From NCBI GenBank assembly GCA_032719365.1, contig CM064871.1, positions 70,722,383-70,786,382 of the forward strand: a stretch of 64,000 nt of DNA, given 5' to 3'. The translations under genes were made by a program, and so were the position numbers. The notes beneath the pieces were generated by a model. The model made no database searches. It saw only the letters and a program-made list of their open reading frames with translations, and was not told the origin of the DNA. Positions 1 through 9,877 of the stretch are shown here, one piece after another. Position 1 is the stretch's first letter. The number at the start of each line of letters is the position of its first letter. The DNA comes from Prinsepia uniflora. Lineage: Eukaryota > Streptophyta > Magnoliopsida > Rosales > Rosaceae.

Positions 1-2700
1 TAGGCAGGTGGCACGTTCGATTCCGACGTTCGAGGAAGAAGTTGTGACGTTCGGAAGTCGAGGGGCATTTTGGTAATTTGGCCATTTGGGGGCCAAATGT
101 TGACTTTTGACCCGGGAAGTCCAACGGACGAGGGCCAATGACCGTTACGTAGGTCTCGTCGATGCGAATCCGTAGACAGGCGGCACGCCGAAATCGGACT
201 TACGACGAAAAAGTTATGGTCAAGAACGTAACCGAACTAACCGAGACTCGGAACTTAAAATAATATTAAAATAATGAAATCTGGTTACTTTATTCAAAAT
301 CAATCTGGACCCTTGATGAGTGACACACGTCACTCATCTACCTCATCCACATCATCCCCAAAAATCAGGATCTGTGTTTGCCATTCCATTAATTAATTAA
401 TTAAACCTCCCTAAATCCTCACCCTTCATCCTATACTCTGACTGAATCTCAGCCCTCCATTCCATCTGATCACTCTGTTTTAAAAACCATGAGAGAATTC
501 ATTCTCTCATTTCTATTCCTTCAAACCGTGGCTAACTCTCATCCTTCAAATAATCACACCAGCAGCTCACCACCCAACCTTCCTCACCAGGCAGCACCAG
601 ACCGTCCACCACCTCCACCTGACACCGGCCAACACCACCACGGCCACCCTGCACGGCCGGAAAACCCACAAACCCGAGAAGGAACCCGTGCAGCCCAAAC
701 TGTCCAAACCGTCCAAACCATGACTTCTGGGCTCGAACCAACCTAGGGCTAGGACCGTTGTGACAGCTGGACGGCTCAGGACCGGACTGGGCAGCTCACG
801 GCGGCGACACGGCGGCGGTAAGCCCATAAACCCGAGAAGACCGATTTTCCTTCCCTGTTTCGAAACTTCCGTTTTTAACGTTAGAAATGTTTGGTTGCTT
901 TTGAGACATAACCTAGGGGACTAGACGACCATTTCAGACCTAAGTACGCGGCTGGAAGCTCGACGGCTCGCCGGAGAAGACGAACAAGAGCCGGCAGCCG
1001 GTTCCCCGTCGATTTTCAGGTGGTTTCTTGAACTTAAAAACCTGTTTTAATCCCACAGAACCATAGAACATGTTTAGACGAGTTTATAGGAACAAATCCC
1101 ATCGATTTTGGTGGTCGGGTTGATGAGAACTGGTCGGGTCGAACGGTGGGTCTGCGGTGACCCGGTTCTCAGACCCGGTACTGTAGCTGATGACGTCATC
1201 ATGCTGACGTCAGCAGTGACATCATGATGATGTCATCATGTCAGAATATTGTCAGACCAAGGACCAGTAGGCTGTTGACACGTGTCCTCTGACACTGTCA
1301 GTGATGACGTCATGCTGACGTCAGCATCACTGTAGCATTGTTGACCAGAGGGTTGACCGGCGCGTGGGGGGCGCGTGTGAACAGTATTTTGTGTGGGACC
1401 AGTGCCATTTTCAAGATTTCGACGATACGGATCCAATGGCGGTGGTTTCGTGTCGATCGGAGATCGTTAAGTTGGTCAAATTAGGGTTTGACGCCTTGGG
1501 AAGCGTGTTCGGACGGCTTTCCCGGGCCGGTTTCAGTCTAGGGTTTCTTAGTTGTTTAGTAAGGACTTAAAGTGACCTTTACGTATGTTTTGGGCATGAC
1601 AGGAATTGTACTTTAACCCTTGGACGGGGCTTTACGCTCAGGATTGCAGCGGGATTGTACTGTGAGTGGGCCTTTGATTTCACTAAACTTCGGCATGCAT
1701 AACTGTTTTACTTTCTACTATATCTATATGTGATTCAAGTAAAAGTATCTGTTTATCTTGAGTATGATTTATGGCACGTATTACGATGTTTGGGGCATGA
1801 GACCCGTCTGGTTGTTTATGAATGGTTTGGAGTCATGTATATGTGTAATGGATCTCGATATTATCTGTGGTACTGCACTGTATAGATCTACCCTAGGATT
1901 CTATCTCCTCCGGATGTAGGTACACCGGAGTGGTCACGGCGCATTGCCTGTGAGGAGTCATTCTACGGAGGGACCGGACCGTAGAGTGACTCAGGAGCAG
2001 GATTGCTACTATTGGACGTCTGGGACGTCAGACATCTAGAATGCCATGCTCGGACTAGGTTCGGGATTTGGACTCGGGATTGAGACCCCGGGTGGCACGC
2101 ATAGCCTTGAGACTGTGACCTTATTGGGCGTCTGGGACGTCGGGCATCTGGGATGTCAGGGTTGGGATGTATAGTGCAGTGACTAAGATTATATTATGTT
2201 GATATTATTCTGCTTATGATTATATGGTTTTGTGGTTTATGATGCTATGCATGTCTTTTCGGAAAACGGAAGGGAAAAACTATATGTTTTCGAAATGGTA
2301 AACTACTTTGTAAACCTTGAGTTTCGGCCCACTCACCTTTGTTGTTTTACTACCCCTCGAGGTAGTGCTATCGAGGAGGAGGATCCCGAGGAGGAGGAGG
2401 AGGAGGATCCCGAGGAGGAAGAGGCATAGGTTTACGTTGCGTACCTGAACCCTACTGCTGGGTAGGTTGGCACGTAGTGTGTCTAGAGTCGTGCTCAATA
2501 AACTATATTCGGGAACTATCCCTTGTCTGACACTATTTGTATTCGAGTATTTGTGTGGCGTGCTATGTATGACTTAACTTTGGTTTTTCTTTATGCATTT
2601 CATCTTCAATAAGGGTATTTTTGGTATTTTAATGTCGGGTGTCAGACGGGAGCAGGGCACGTCCCGGGTGGTCCCAGGGGGATCGGGGCGGGTCCTGTCA
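1..2700 (+). mobile_element. Large gypsy-type LTR, 3' portion (5' end outside window)
   Basis: The stretch ends at 2700 with the tail shared by all large LTRs here: GTCAGACGGGAGCAGG, a short spacer, then GGGTCCTGTCA. It begins inside the repeated head module (GGTGGCACGTTCGATTCC, an AAGTTNTGACGTTCGGAAG-like block, GGGGCATTTTGGTAATTT). Comparison with the other copies suggests the true start lies roughly 200 bp before the window. No retroviral internal region follows: copia sequence starts at once, so this is a solo or truncated LTR inserted into a copia element. Open frames inside it, including a GAG/GAT-rich Glu run near 2380-2430, are LTR sequence and not genes. Confidence 0.8.
1191..1323. 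promoter_or_regulatory. Cluster of bZIP-type palindromes in the LTR
   Basis: Four perfect TGACGTCA palindromes lie at 1191-1198, 1205-1212, 1305-1312 and 1316-1323. A GACACGTGTC palindrome (G-box core CACGTG, 1279-1284) sits between the pairs. TGACGTCA and CACGTG are known target sites of plant bZIP factors, so this may be an enhancer of the retroelement promoter. The function is inferred. The block could also fold into cruciform-like hairpins. Confidence 0.5.
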
Positions 2701-3092
2701 TTGTCGGTATCTCGACCATTGAGGCTGAGTATGTGGTAGCATCATCAAGCTCCTACCAATGAATCTGGATGAAGAAAATGTTCGAGGTCCTAGGAATGAA
2801 GCAAGATAGTCCTATGGTAATCTACTGTAATAACATGTTAACCATTAAATTGTCCAAAAATCCAGTGATGCACGGCTGGAACAAACTCATAGATGCACGA
2901 TTTCATTTTATTCGTGATCTATGCCAAGATGGGGTTATTGAGTTAAGGTATTGCAAGGGCTCAGAACAGGTAATTGATATCCTATCCAAGCCACTTAAAC
3001 AACCAAGTTTTGAGAACCTCAGGAAGATGCTTGGAGTGTGTTTAGCCCTCAGCCTCGAACAAGGGATGGTTGTTCGAGATGAAGTGCAATAA
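2701..3092 (+). pseudogene. Ty1/copia reverse transcriptase/RNase H C-terminal remnant
   Basis: Reading from about 2707 gives the copia RNase H signature (STIEAEYVVASSS, compare STAEAEYVA), then the D-hexH-like block IDARFHFIRDL and the terminal ILSKPLKQPSFENLRKMLG motif, stopping at 3092. A TGA at about 2758 interrupts the frame just after the first motif. Everything upstream was displaced by the large LTR ending at 2700. A purine tract (AAGGGAGGG) and a copia LTR follow, as expected for the 3' end of such an element. It is a dead fragment. Confidence 0.85.
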
Positions 3093-3139
3093 ATAAGACC
3101 CTAAAATATTTTTCAGCAGAAAATCAATTTAAGGGAGGG

Positions 3140-3369
3140 TGTTGGAAGTAGCCGTTGCTACTATCTAGGGTTAGGGTTTTACTTTCAGTTCAAGGAAATC
3201 AAAATTGAGTCGATGACGCACTCATCTAGTGTCCCTAGTCTTCAAGAGTTGGGTAAGCAAGTTCACCACTCATTGGGAACGTGAAGAAGGTGTGCAGCTG
3301 GTGTCATATAAAACCTTGTATTCAGTTTAATTCAATTAATCAATAAAAAGAAGTCCTTCAACTTCTACA
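3140..3369 (+). mobile_element. Copia 3' LTR
   Basis: It starts TGTTGGAAG directly after the polypurine tract at about 3131-3139 and ends CTTCTACA at 3369, giving short imperfect inverted termini. At 230 bp it is typical of a small copia LTR. A TATAAAA-like motif and an AATAAA run lie inside. The partner 5' LTR is not in the window. Confidence 0.65.
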
Positions 3370-4403
3370 ATTGTGTAAATCCAAAATCAAACAAGTAGGA
3401 TTAGAGAACGTTTAGAAACTAACCAACAGATTCAGGATTGGTTTTGTTTGTGGCAGAAGATTAAATTTTTAGTCTTGTTAGATGGTATTGGATAATCTGG
3501 ATTGGATTGGCAAATAGTTGCACGTTTAGAGTTTTTTTCTCGTTAGGGTAAATAATTTTTTTTTTGTTTTGAGGTATTTTCTAATTCTAAGAATTAAAAG
3601 GATTACATTTGCTCATATTTTACTGTAAAATCCATCACATCACATTAGGGGTAACTAAAATGCTGTATCTAATTAAAATCCATGTATTTCTTGCGGTTGT
3701 TTGATACCAATTGTTAAGAATTCAAGGGTATAACTTTTCCAAAGGCTTCCGGGAAAGGGAACTCAATAACCTATTCAAACTGCGCAAACATTTTCTATTT
3801 TTCCAACAATTGAGTCCTAACATTCTAAATTGACTGGAATTTTCAAGATTTGCTGTCAGTCATTTAATTTAATGGCCAAATAAGCAAAGGAAATTTAATT
3901 TTAAGCTGAAGATCATTATCAAGTCTTCAATTTTAGTTCTTGGCAATTAGTTCTTGACTTAATCTATTGGGGACGGTGATGGCGAAATCTGCGAAGCTTC
4001 CTGGTATTTGCTACCAATTGTGACTTTATGTAGAGGACCAGTGGAAAATTAGTTTGATTTATTTAAGTCGGTTGGCACTTGGAAGGGCAAACAAAGTATA
4101 GTAAACTACAACCATAGACAACCAGATAAGATGTAAATTAACTATAATAAAATTATTAAAAAGATACCCCTAGAGTTTCTTAAACATTTGCTTAGCAGAT
4201 TAACTCTAAGAATATGACAAGTTTTATAATTTGATTAATTGTGATCCTAGGAGTTAACGTGCGACCATGTATGACTATGTGAATTCTATAAATTATTGCT
4301 TTTTGTAATCATGACTTTTTCATTCAAGTAAGGTTTGTGAGCTGGTGTTCCATTTCTTATCCTCTTTCTTCTAATTCCTCTGGTGTTAAGTAACCCCAAC
4401 AGT
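3370..4403. other. AT-rich intergenic stretch
   Basis: No coding frame, RNA gene or clear transposon terminus was recognised. It contains T-rich and A-rich tracts and would include the former promoter of the DUF1262 relic that follows. Confidence 0.5.
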
Positions 4404-4733
4404 GTGTATGTGACCAAGCCTTTGTCTGGCTATAAAAGGTCTCCTGCGTCACTGTCGTTACCACCTCCGGAGGGGCCAAATTCTGGTTATCTTGTGCTCC
4501 ATGATGACGATTCTGTTGAGATAACATGCTGTGGATGCACTGATGATCAGGTTAAAGACCTGCCTTTTCCCCAGAACAAGGATTTATCTGTTGGATATGG
4601 CTCAGATGACGATGATGTTGCCTTCATTCCAGTTCTTAATCAGCCCTTGTCTTCCAACAGATACCATGTCATACTCCGAAGTGGGAGGCATAAAGGGTAT
4701 GTTACAATAATACTGTCACAGAAAAAGGTCTAA
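4404..4733 (+). pseudogene. DUF1262 first-exon relic
   Basis: The translation carries the DUF1262 N-terminal landmarks in order: YVTKPLSGYKR, PPPEGPNSGYLVL, LPFPQNKDL and FIPVLNQPLSSNRYHV. It is clearly related to exon 1 of the neighbouring gene at 5011-6500. Where the intact copy begins MYVT, this one reads GTG-encoded VYVT (4404-4406), so the normal ATG appears lost. The exon would end at 4696 at the same splice position (AAAGG then gtatgt), but no second exon follows. The frame simply runs on to a stop at 4733. It faces the intact gene. I interpret it as a truncated, inactive duplicate. Confidence 0.75.
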
Positions 4734-4739
4734 GGTGCC

Positions 4740-5010
4740 TACAAAAGCCTAAAGTTTAATCACTTGATAAGAAAGATAGACGTATTAATAAATAATCGAT
4801 TACATGCATGATTTTCTTATTCGGGAACGATCCATTAGGTCTTTGAATATATCATAAAGAGGCATTTTACAACACAATTATAATTCTTTACATCGATAAA
4901 CCATAAGTTACAAGATGAGAAAAAAAAAACACGGCCAAAATCCTAAAACTGACCCGACCAGGCACGCTGGTCCTATAATCTGAACCGAACAAAATGAATA
5001 TGCAAAGATC
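4740..5010. other. Spacer between the convergent DUF1262 copies
   Basis: AT-rich, with an A-tract near 4921 and no gene. It should hold the 3' UTR and poly(A) signals of the minus-strand DUF1262 gene. Confidence 0.45.
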
Positions 5011-6500
5011 TCACTCCCATTTGCTCCTGATGTAACCAGTGTGTCTAAAACCATAAGTTAATGCCAAGCTTCCATCCATTCTTTTTAACACAAATCTCTC
5101 AACCAAAACATAGCAACCAAATTTCCTCCACTTTCCCATCCCCCCAAGCTCTTCTATTTTATTCACTCTCACTTGCCTCTCGTTTCCTCCAACCCACCCA
5201 AACCTTTCTTGTTCCCATTTCACCCTCTCTACAATTGCTAAGCTCACCCCCAAATTGCTCTCTCCACCCACATTGCTAAAACCCCTATACCACATAACCC
5301 CATTGTCCAAATCTCTCTCTTCAACCACAGCTTCCACATTCCCAGCTACGGCAACAAACTCACTTTGAACACAAACATCAACATTAACCACAGCATTGTC
5401 TTCATTACTATTTCTGTCACATGAAAATATTTGTTCCCATCTTTGCTCAAGTGTCATCTCATAAAACCTTGTCCTGCTCATTTGATCTTTTGGTGTTCCT
5501 TCCTTGATGAACATGAAGGGGCAATACCACTTCCCCACAACCACGGGGTTCGAGCTTGTAAGTGATAATGGGAAGCTGAAATCCGGGAGGCGGGCACGTA
5601 GTGTGGTGTCTAGACCTTGTGCTTCACCTAGAGAAAAATCATGGGAAGTTGAGGTGTAAATCTCCCATCCTTTTCTTCCAAGAAATTTTGGAGGGTACCC
5701 ATTTGGAGCAATGGACTTGGCAACAAAGCCACCAAATTGATTGAACCTTCCTTTGCGTTGGATCTCAAATTGTTGATATATGTTATTGGGATTGAACGGC
5801 TGTGATGGAACCTCCTTTACATAAGTGCAGAAGCAGCAGATTTCCAAGTCCTCGTCTGTTGAACTGGTGTAAGCTTGCCTACAAGAACAATGTCAAATAA
5901 TTTCTAAGTTTTAGTTGGATGTGTTTTTTATATAAGATCGATGAAATCATGGCATGCAGATCCGTGACAATTTTGGGTTTTCACTTAAGCTCCTACTGGA
6001 GCTCCTCAGCTAAATTTTGCTCGTGGGAGTCTACTCCCTCCCCCTCCTAAGAAAATTCTAAATTCAAAACAGTTAAAACTCCAAATAACACCAAGAATTA
6101 TGAATAAGGCAAATAAGTAAAATTGTAATTCTAAAAATCGGATTTGAACTTAGTAAGAAATGATTAGCATATAAGCATACCCTTCAAGCCGCCCTTTATA
6201 CTGTATAGCGTAGTACCGATTTGAAGCCAAAGGCTGGTTAAGAACTGGAATGAAGGCGGTGTAGAAACAAGAAACATGGCTGTTTGCTCCGACGCCGGTG
6301 GAATATCGAAGCTTTAGGTTTTTGTTCTGAGGGAAAGGCAGGTCACGGAGCTCATGGCCTTTAAACAATCCAAAGAAAACTCTCGGCTCTGCTTCTTCAT
6401 CTTGGATGACCAAAATGCCTGAATTTGGGCCCTCTGGTGGTGCCAAAGACAACAACGAAGGGTTCTTTTGGTACATAGAAAGACGCCTTGTCACATACAT
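5011..6500 (-). CDS. DUF1262 family protein, two exons
   Basis: Exons are 6500..6181 and 5878..5011, together 1,188 bp (395 residues). The donor is gtatgc after GAAGG and the acceptor ttcttgtag; joining them restores a continuous frame across the GGG codon. Exon 1 carries MYVTRRLSMYQKNP, APPEGPNSGILVIQDEE, LPFPQNKNL and FIPVLNQPLASNRYYAI. Exon 2 carries CCFCTYVKEV, IYQQFEIQRKGRF, KGWEIYTSTS, LRARLPDFSFPL, VVVGKWYCPFMFIKEG and YEMTLEQRWEQIF. These are the hallmarks of plant DUF1262 (PF06880), a family of unknown function. I chose the ATG at 6500 because family members begin MYVTR; an in-frame ATG at 6536 would add 12 hydrophobic residues. A TATA-like element lies near 6583-6590. No signal peptide or membrane span is obvious. 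A relic of the same gene lies opposite at 4404-4733. Confidence 0.88.
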
Positions 6501-6539
6501 TTTCTTAAGATAAAAAAGAAAGAAACAGAAATTCAAGCT

Positions 6540-7319
6540 TTCTTCTTCTTGTATTTTTGGTACCAGCTTTATATGAATCCTGGTTTATTTATAAATGAAA
6601 GACTTTTCAAGTTTAATTGCGTAGACAAATTAGACAAGTTATGAGGTGTTCTTTGGTTTATTCAGTTATACAAATCAGCCTTTTGACTATTATTAATAAT
6701 GTGAAGAGTATCGGATAAGGAAAGTTTTTGAGTGGTATATGGATCTATTGGCTTGACATTTGGGTTTGATTGGATTCCGATAAGAAATAGAGATACTATC
6801 GATGTTGAGTTAGTTTATGTCTTTGACGAACGAGATTAAAATATTAAATAATTCATTAAATTTAATATATTTTGAATATAAAATAAATGTGTGTTTTATT
6901 GTATGAATAAATAAAATAACTGTGTTTTATGATGGGTATTAGAGATTAAAAAAAAAAATCTTCCCATAAAATAATATAATTACAATACCGGACAAATTCT
7001 GACTAAACTTTGATGCGATTATTTATTTACACGAAAATGTCAGCGAGGCCGTTTCAAATTCTTTGAGTAATACAAGGCTGTTTGCCCTTAGGTACCCAGC
7101 CCCCTCTCCCCCCAGTCCCACCCCCAAATTTGACCAAGCATATGGGTCGGCCATCAGGCATGAGTGCGCCCGTATTAGGTAAAAAATATAATACAAGATT
7201 CGAATAAAATATATTCTTAATTATTAAAATAAAAGAAAATTTAGCAGCTGTATCAAAAAGTAATTCGTTCTTTCGACGTTTCTGATCGTGGCATTCCCAG
7301 AAGGCTGAATGTAACCTCC
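6540..7319. other. Upstream intergenic DNA of the DUF1262 gene
   Basis: Contains the promoter side of the minus-strand gene (TTTATAAATA near 6583), AT-rich DNA and a C-rich patch around 7100-7130. No gene was recognised. Confidence 0.45.
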
Positions 7320-8162
7320 AATTCGATCCTCACGGCCTTAGGATTTGATTTCGAATTTTCCCTCCCATAATCTAATTTTCGAATTTTCTGTCTCACCACC
7401 CACACTCAGTCCCAGTGTTTCCCAAAATGAATCCAGTCTCCCTAGCCTCTCAATTCCCTCAATTCTGCCGTGAGAAGGCAGCCAAATCCTCCAGCCCTCA
7501 CACTCTCTGTTTTGAAATCGTCCACGGGTAAGAAAAACAAAGAATAAGGAAATTGGGGAAAAAGATGGAGAAGGAATGATGGTGTAGGAATGATTGTGTT
7601 TGGAGGGAAACAAGGATCAGAATTCAGGGGATGGGTGACACTTGTCACTCATCCGGATGTGCATAGTCAACAGTCACTATTCACTATTATATTATTATTT
7701 TAATCCCGACCTCGGTTCGTTAGTTCGTTTCCTTGACCATAACGTCGTCGTCGGATCTCCGATTTCGGCATGCCGCCTGTCGTTGGATTCGTATCGACGA
7801 TACCTACGTAACGGTCCTTGGCCCTCGTCCATCGGACCTCCCGATCAAAAAGTCAACATTTGGCCCCTAATAAGCCAAATTACCAAAATGCCCCTCAACT
7901 TCCGAACACCATAACTTTCTCTACGAATATCGGAATCGAACGTGCCACCTGTCTATGAACTCGTGACGTCCCGAACTACGTCACGGTCATCGGTCAAAGT
8001 CTGTTTGACCGCCCGATCAAAAAGTCAACATTTTGCCCACGACCAGGGGCAAAACGGTCATTTTGCACAATTTGTCCGATTCTGTCCTACTAACCACCGT
8101 TCAAACTCACTAATCAAGATTAGTGACTAATCTAATCCCGGAATTCGGGACGGGTCGTTACA
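7320..8162 (-). mobile_element. Truncated large LTR, minus strand
   Basis: Read on the minus strand it starts TGTAACGACCCGTCCCGAA at 8162 and continues through the double head module (TTGACTTTTTGAT, GGCACGTTCGATTCC, GGCGGCATGCCG) to the ATGAGTGACAAGTGTCACCC box near 7625-7640. The usual GGGTCCTGTCA tail is missing, so the inner boundary (about 7320) is approximate. Small frames on the minus strand around 7340-7650 belong to this LTR. Confidence 0.65.
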
Positions 8163-8667
8163 GGATGGATGTGTGTGTTTGTGAGAAAACAGGGAGGTGA
8201 TCGTGCATGAAGAAGAAAAAGCAGATAGGATGGAGGGCTGGGATTCATTTGGGCAGAGATCCAAGGGCTGGGATTAAATGGAGGGAAAATAAATAATTAT
8301 AAAATGATTAAATAGTGTAATGTTGCTTTATTGGAATAGTATGGGCTTGGATGGGTGACACTTGTCACCAATCCACTGGTTGGATTTAAATATTAGTTGG
8401 CACGGATTCCCATAATAAATTATTATTTTATTCCGTTGTTCTCGGTTCGTAAATTCCGTTAAAACACTTCCTTGACCATAACTTCTTCATACGAACTCCG
8501 ATTTCGGCGTGCCGCCTGTCTACGGATTCGTGACGTCCCGACCTACGTCATAGTCATGGGTCAAAGTCCAAATTGTTTCCCGGGTCAAAAGTCAAAGTTT
8601 CCCCCCTTCAGGGGCAAAATAGTCTTTTTACATTAAAATATTATTATTCTCGGTTCGGGTCGTTACA
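8163..8667 (-). mobile_element. Second truncated large LTR, minus strand
   Basis: A second head-type sequence, starting TGTAACGACCCGAACC on the minus strand at 8667, with one GGCGGCACGCC module and the TGGTGACAAGTGTCACCC box near 8350. It abuts the preceding LTR copy and has truncated the 5' part of the gypsy pol that follows. The inner end is not resolved. Confidence 0.6.
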
Positions 8668-9843
8668 ACAGGTATGAAACGTGAGATTGCGGAGTATGTC
8701 AGTAGATGCTTGATTTGTCAACAGGTGAAAGCTGAGCGGCAGAGACCTTACGGAGCAATGCAACCCTTGCCGATCCCAGAGTGGAAATGGGATCACTTGA
8801 CGATGGACTTTGTGTTCAAGCTTCCCAGGACGCCGAAGGGACATGATGGCGTGTGGGTAATTGTGGATCGACTCACGAAGTCTGCTCATTTCTTGCCAGT
8901 ACGGGAGAACTTCTGAATGACACAGTTTGCACAGTTGTTTATCGATGAGATTGTTCGGTTGCATGAGACTCCAGAGTCGATAGTCCCCGATAGAGATCCG
9001 AGGTTTACTTCCCGGTTTTGGCAGAGCCTACAGGAAGCTTTTGGAACAAAGCTACATTTCAGTACTGCTTTTCATCCTCAGACCGATGGATAGTCTGAGC
9101 GGACCATCCAGATTCTAGAGGATATGATGCGAGCTTGTGTCTTAAAGTTCCAGGGTACTTGGGAGTCACATTTAGCTTTGATGGAGTTCGCATATAACAA
9201 CAGTTATCAGGCGAGTATTGGGATGGCTCCTTACGAGGCTTTGTACGGGCGGCAGTGTTGGACTATGTTGTGTTGGACCGAGATTGGTGAGAGGAGACTG
9301 ACGACTTCCGAGCTGGTAGACCTTACCCAGGAAAAGGTTGCACTAATTAGAGATCGGCTGAAAGCAACTCAGGACCGAAAAAAGAGCTACGTCGACCGTA
9401 GGATCAGAGATTTGGAGTTTGAGGTAGGAGACTGGGTTTTGTTGAAGCTATCTCCTTGGAAGGGAATCGTACGGTTTGGCAGGCGAGGGAAGTTAAGTCC
9501 TCGTTACATTGGACCCTATGAGATCTTGGAGCGGATTGGTCCTGTTGCTTATCGATTGGCCTTACCAGAGGACTTGGCAATGGTACATAATGTCTTTCAT
9601 GTATCTATGCTTCGGAAGTATATTCGGGATGATTCACATGTTTTGGAAGCGCAACCTGTTAAGCTTAGGGAAGATTTGAGCTTTGAAGAGCAGCCTGTAG
9701 CGATTTTGGATCGGAAGGATAAAGTTTTACGGAGGAAGATGGTTCCTTTAGTTAAAGTCTTGTGGAGGAATCATCAGGTGGAAGAAGCTACATGGGAACC
9801 CGAGGCCTTAATGCGTGAACAGTACCCTTACTTGTTTCACTGA
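8668..9843 (+). pseudogene. Ty3/gypsy integrase with chromodomain, two nonsense codons
   Basis: The frame covers the end of the H2C2 zinc-binding region (CLIC), the catalytic core (WDHLTMDFV, WVIVDRLTKSAHF, PDRDPRFTSRFW, HPQTDG, SERTIQ), the GPY/F-type module (SPRYIGPYEILERIGPVAYRLALP and NVFHVSMLRKY) and a C-terminal chromodomain-like segment (KVLWRNHQVEEATWEPE). This order is typical of plant chromoviruses of the Tekay/Del type. In-frame stops interrupt it: TGA at 8914-8916 and TAG at 9091-9093. The second lies where the family has Gln, fitting a C-to-T change. Protease, reverse transcriptase and RNase H are missing because an LTR fragment cut in at 8667. A polypurine tract and the 3' LTR follow at 9878. 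The copy is inactive. Confidence 0.9.
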
Positions 9844-9877
9844 ATTTCGGGGATGAAATTTTTTAAGGGGGGTAGAT

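Noticed and set aside
2232..2429. Frame with an acidic Glu-rich tail
   Set aside because: The GAGGAGGAGGAT array is LTR sequence with counterparts at 63.2 kb; no start context or homology.
5061..5279. 72-codon plus-strand frame
   Set aside because: Shadow of exon 2 of the minus-strand DUF1262 gene.
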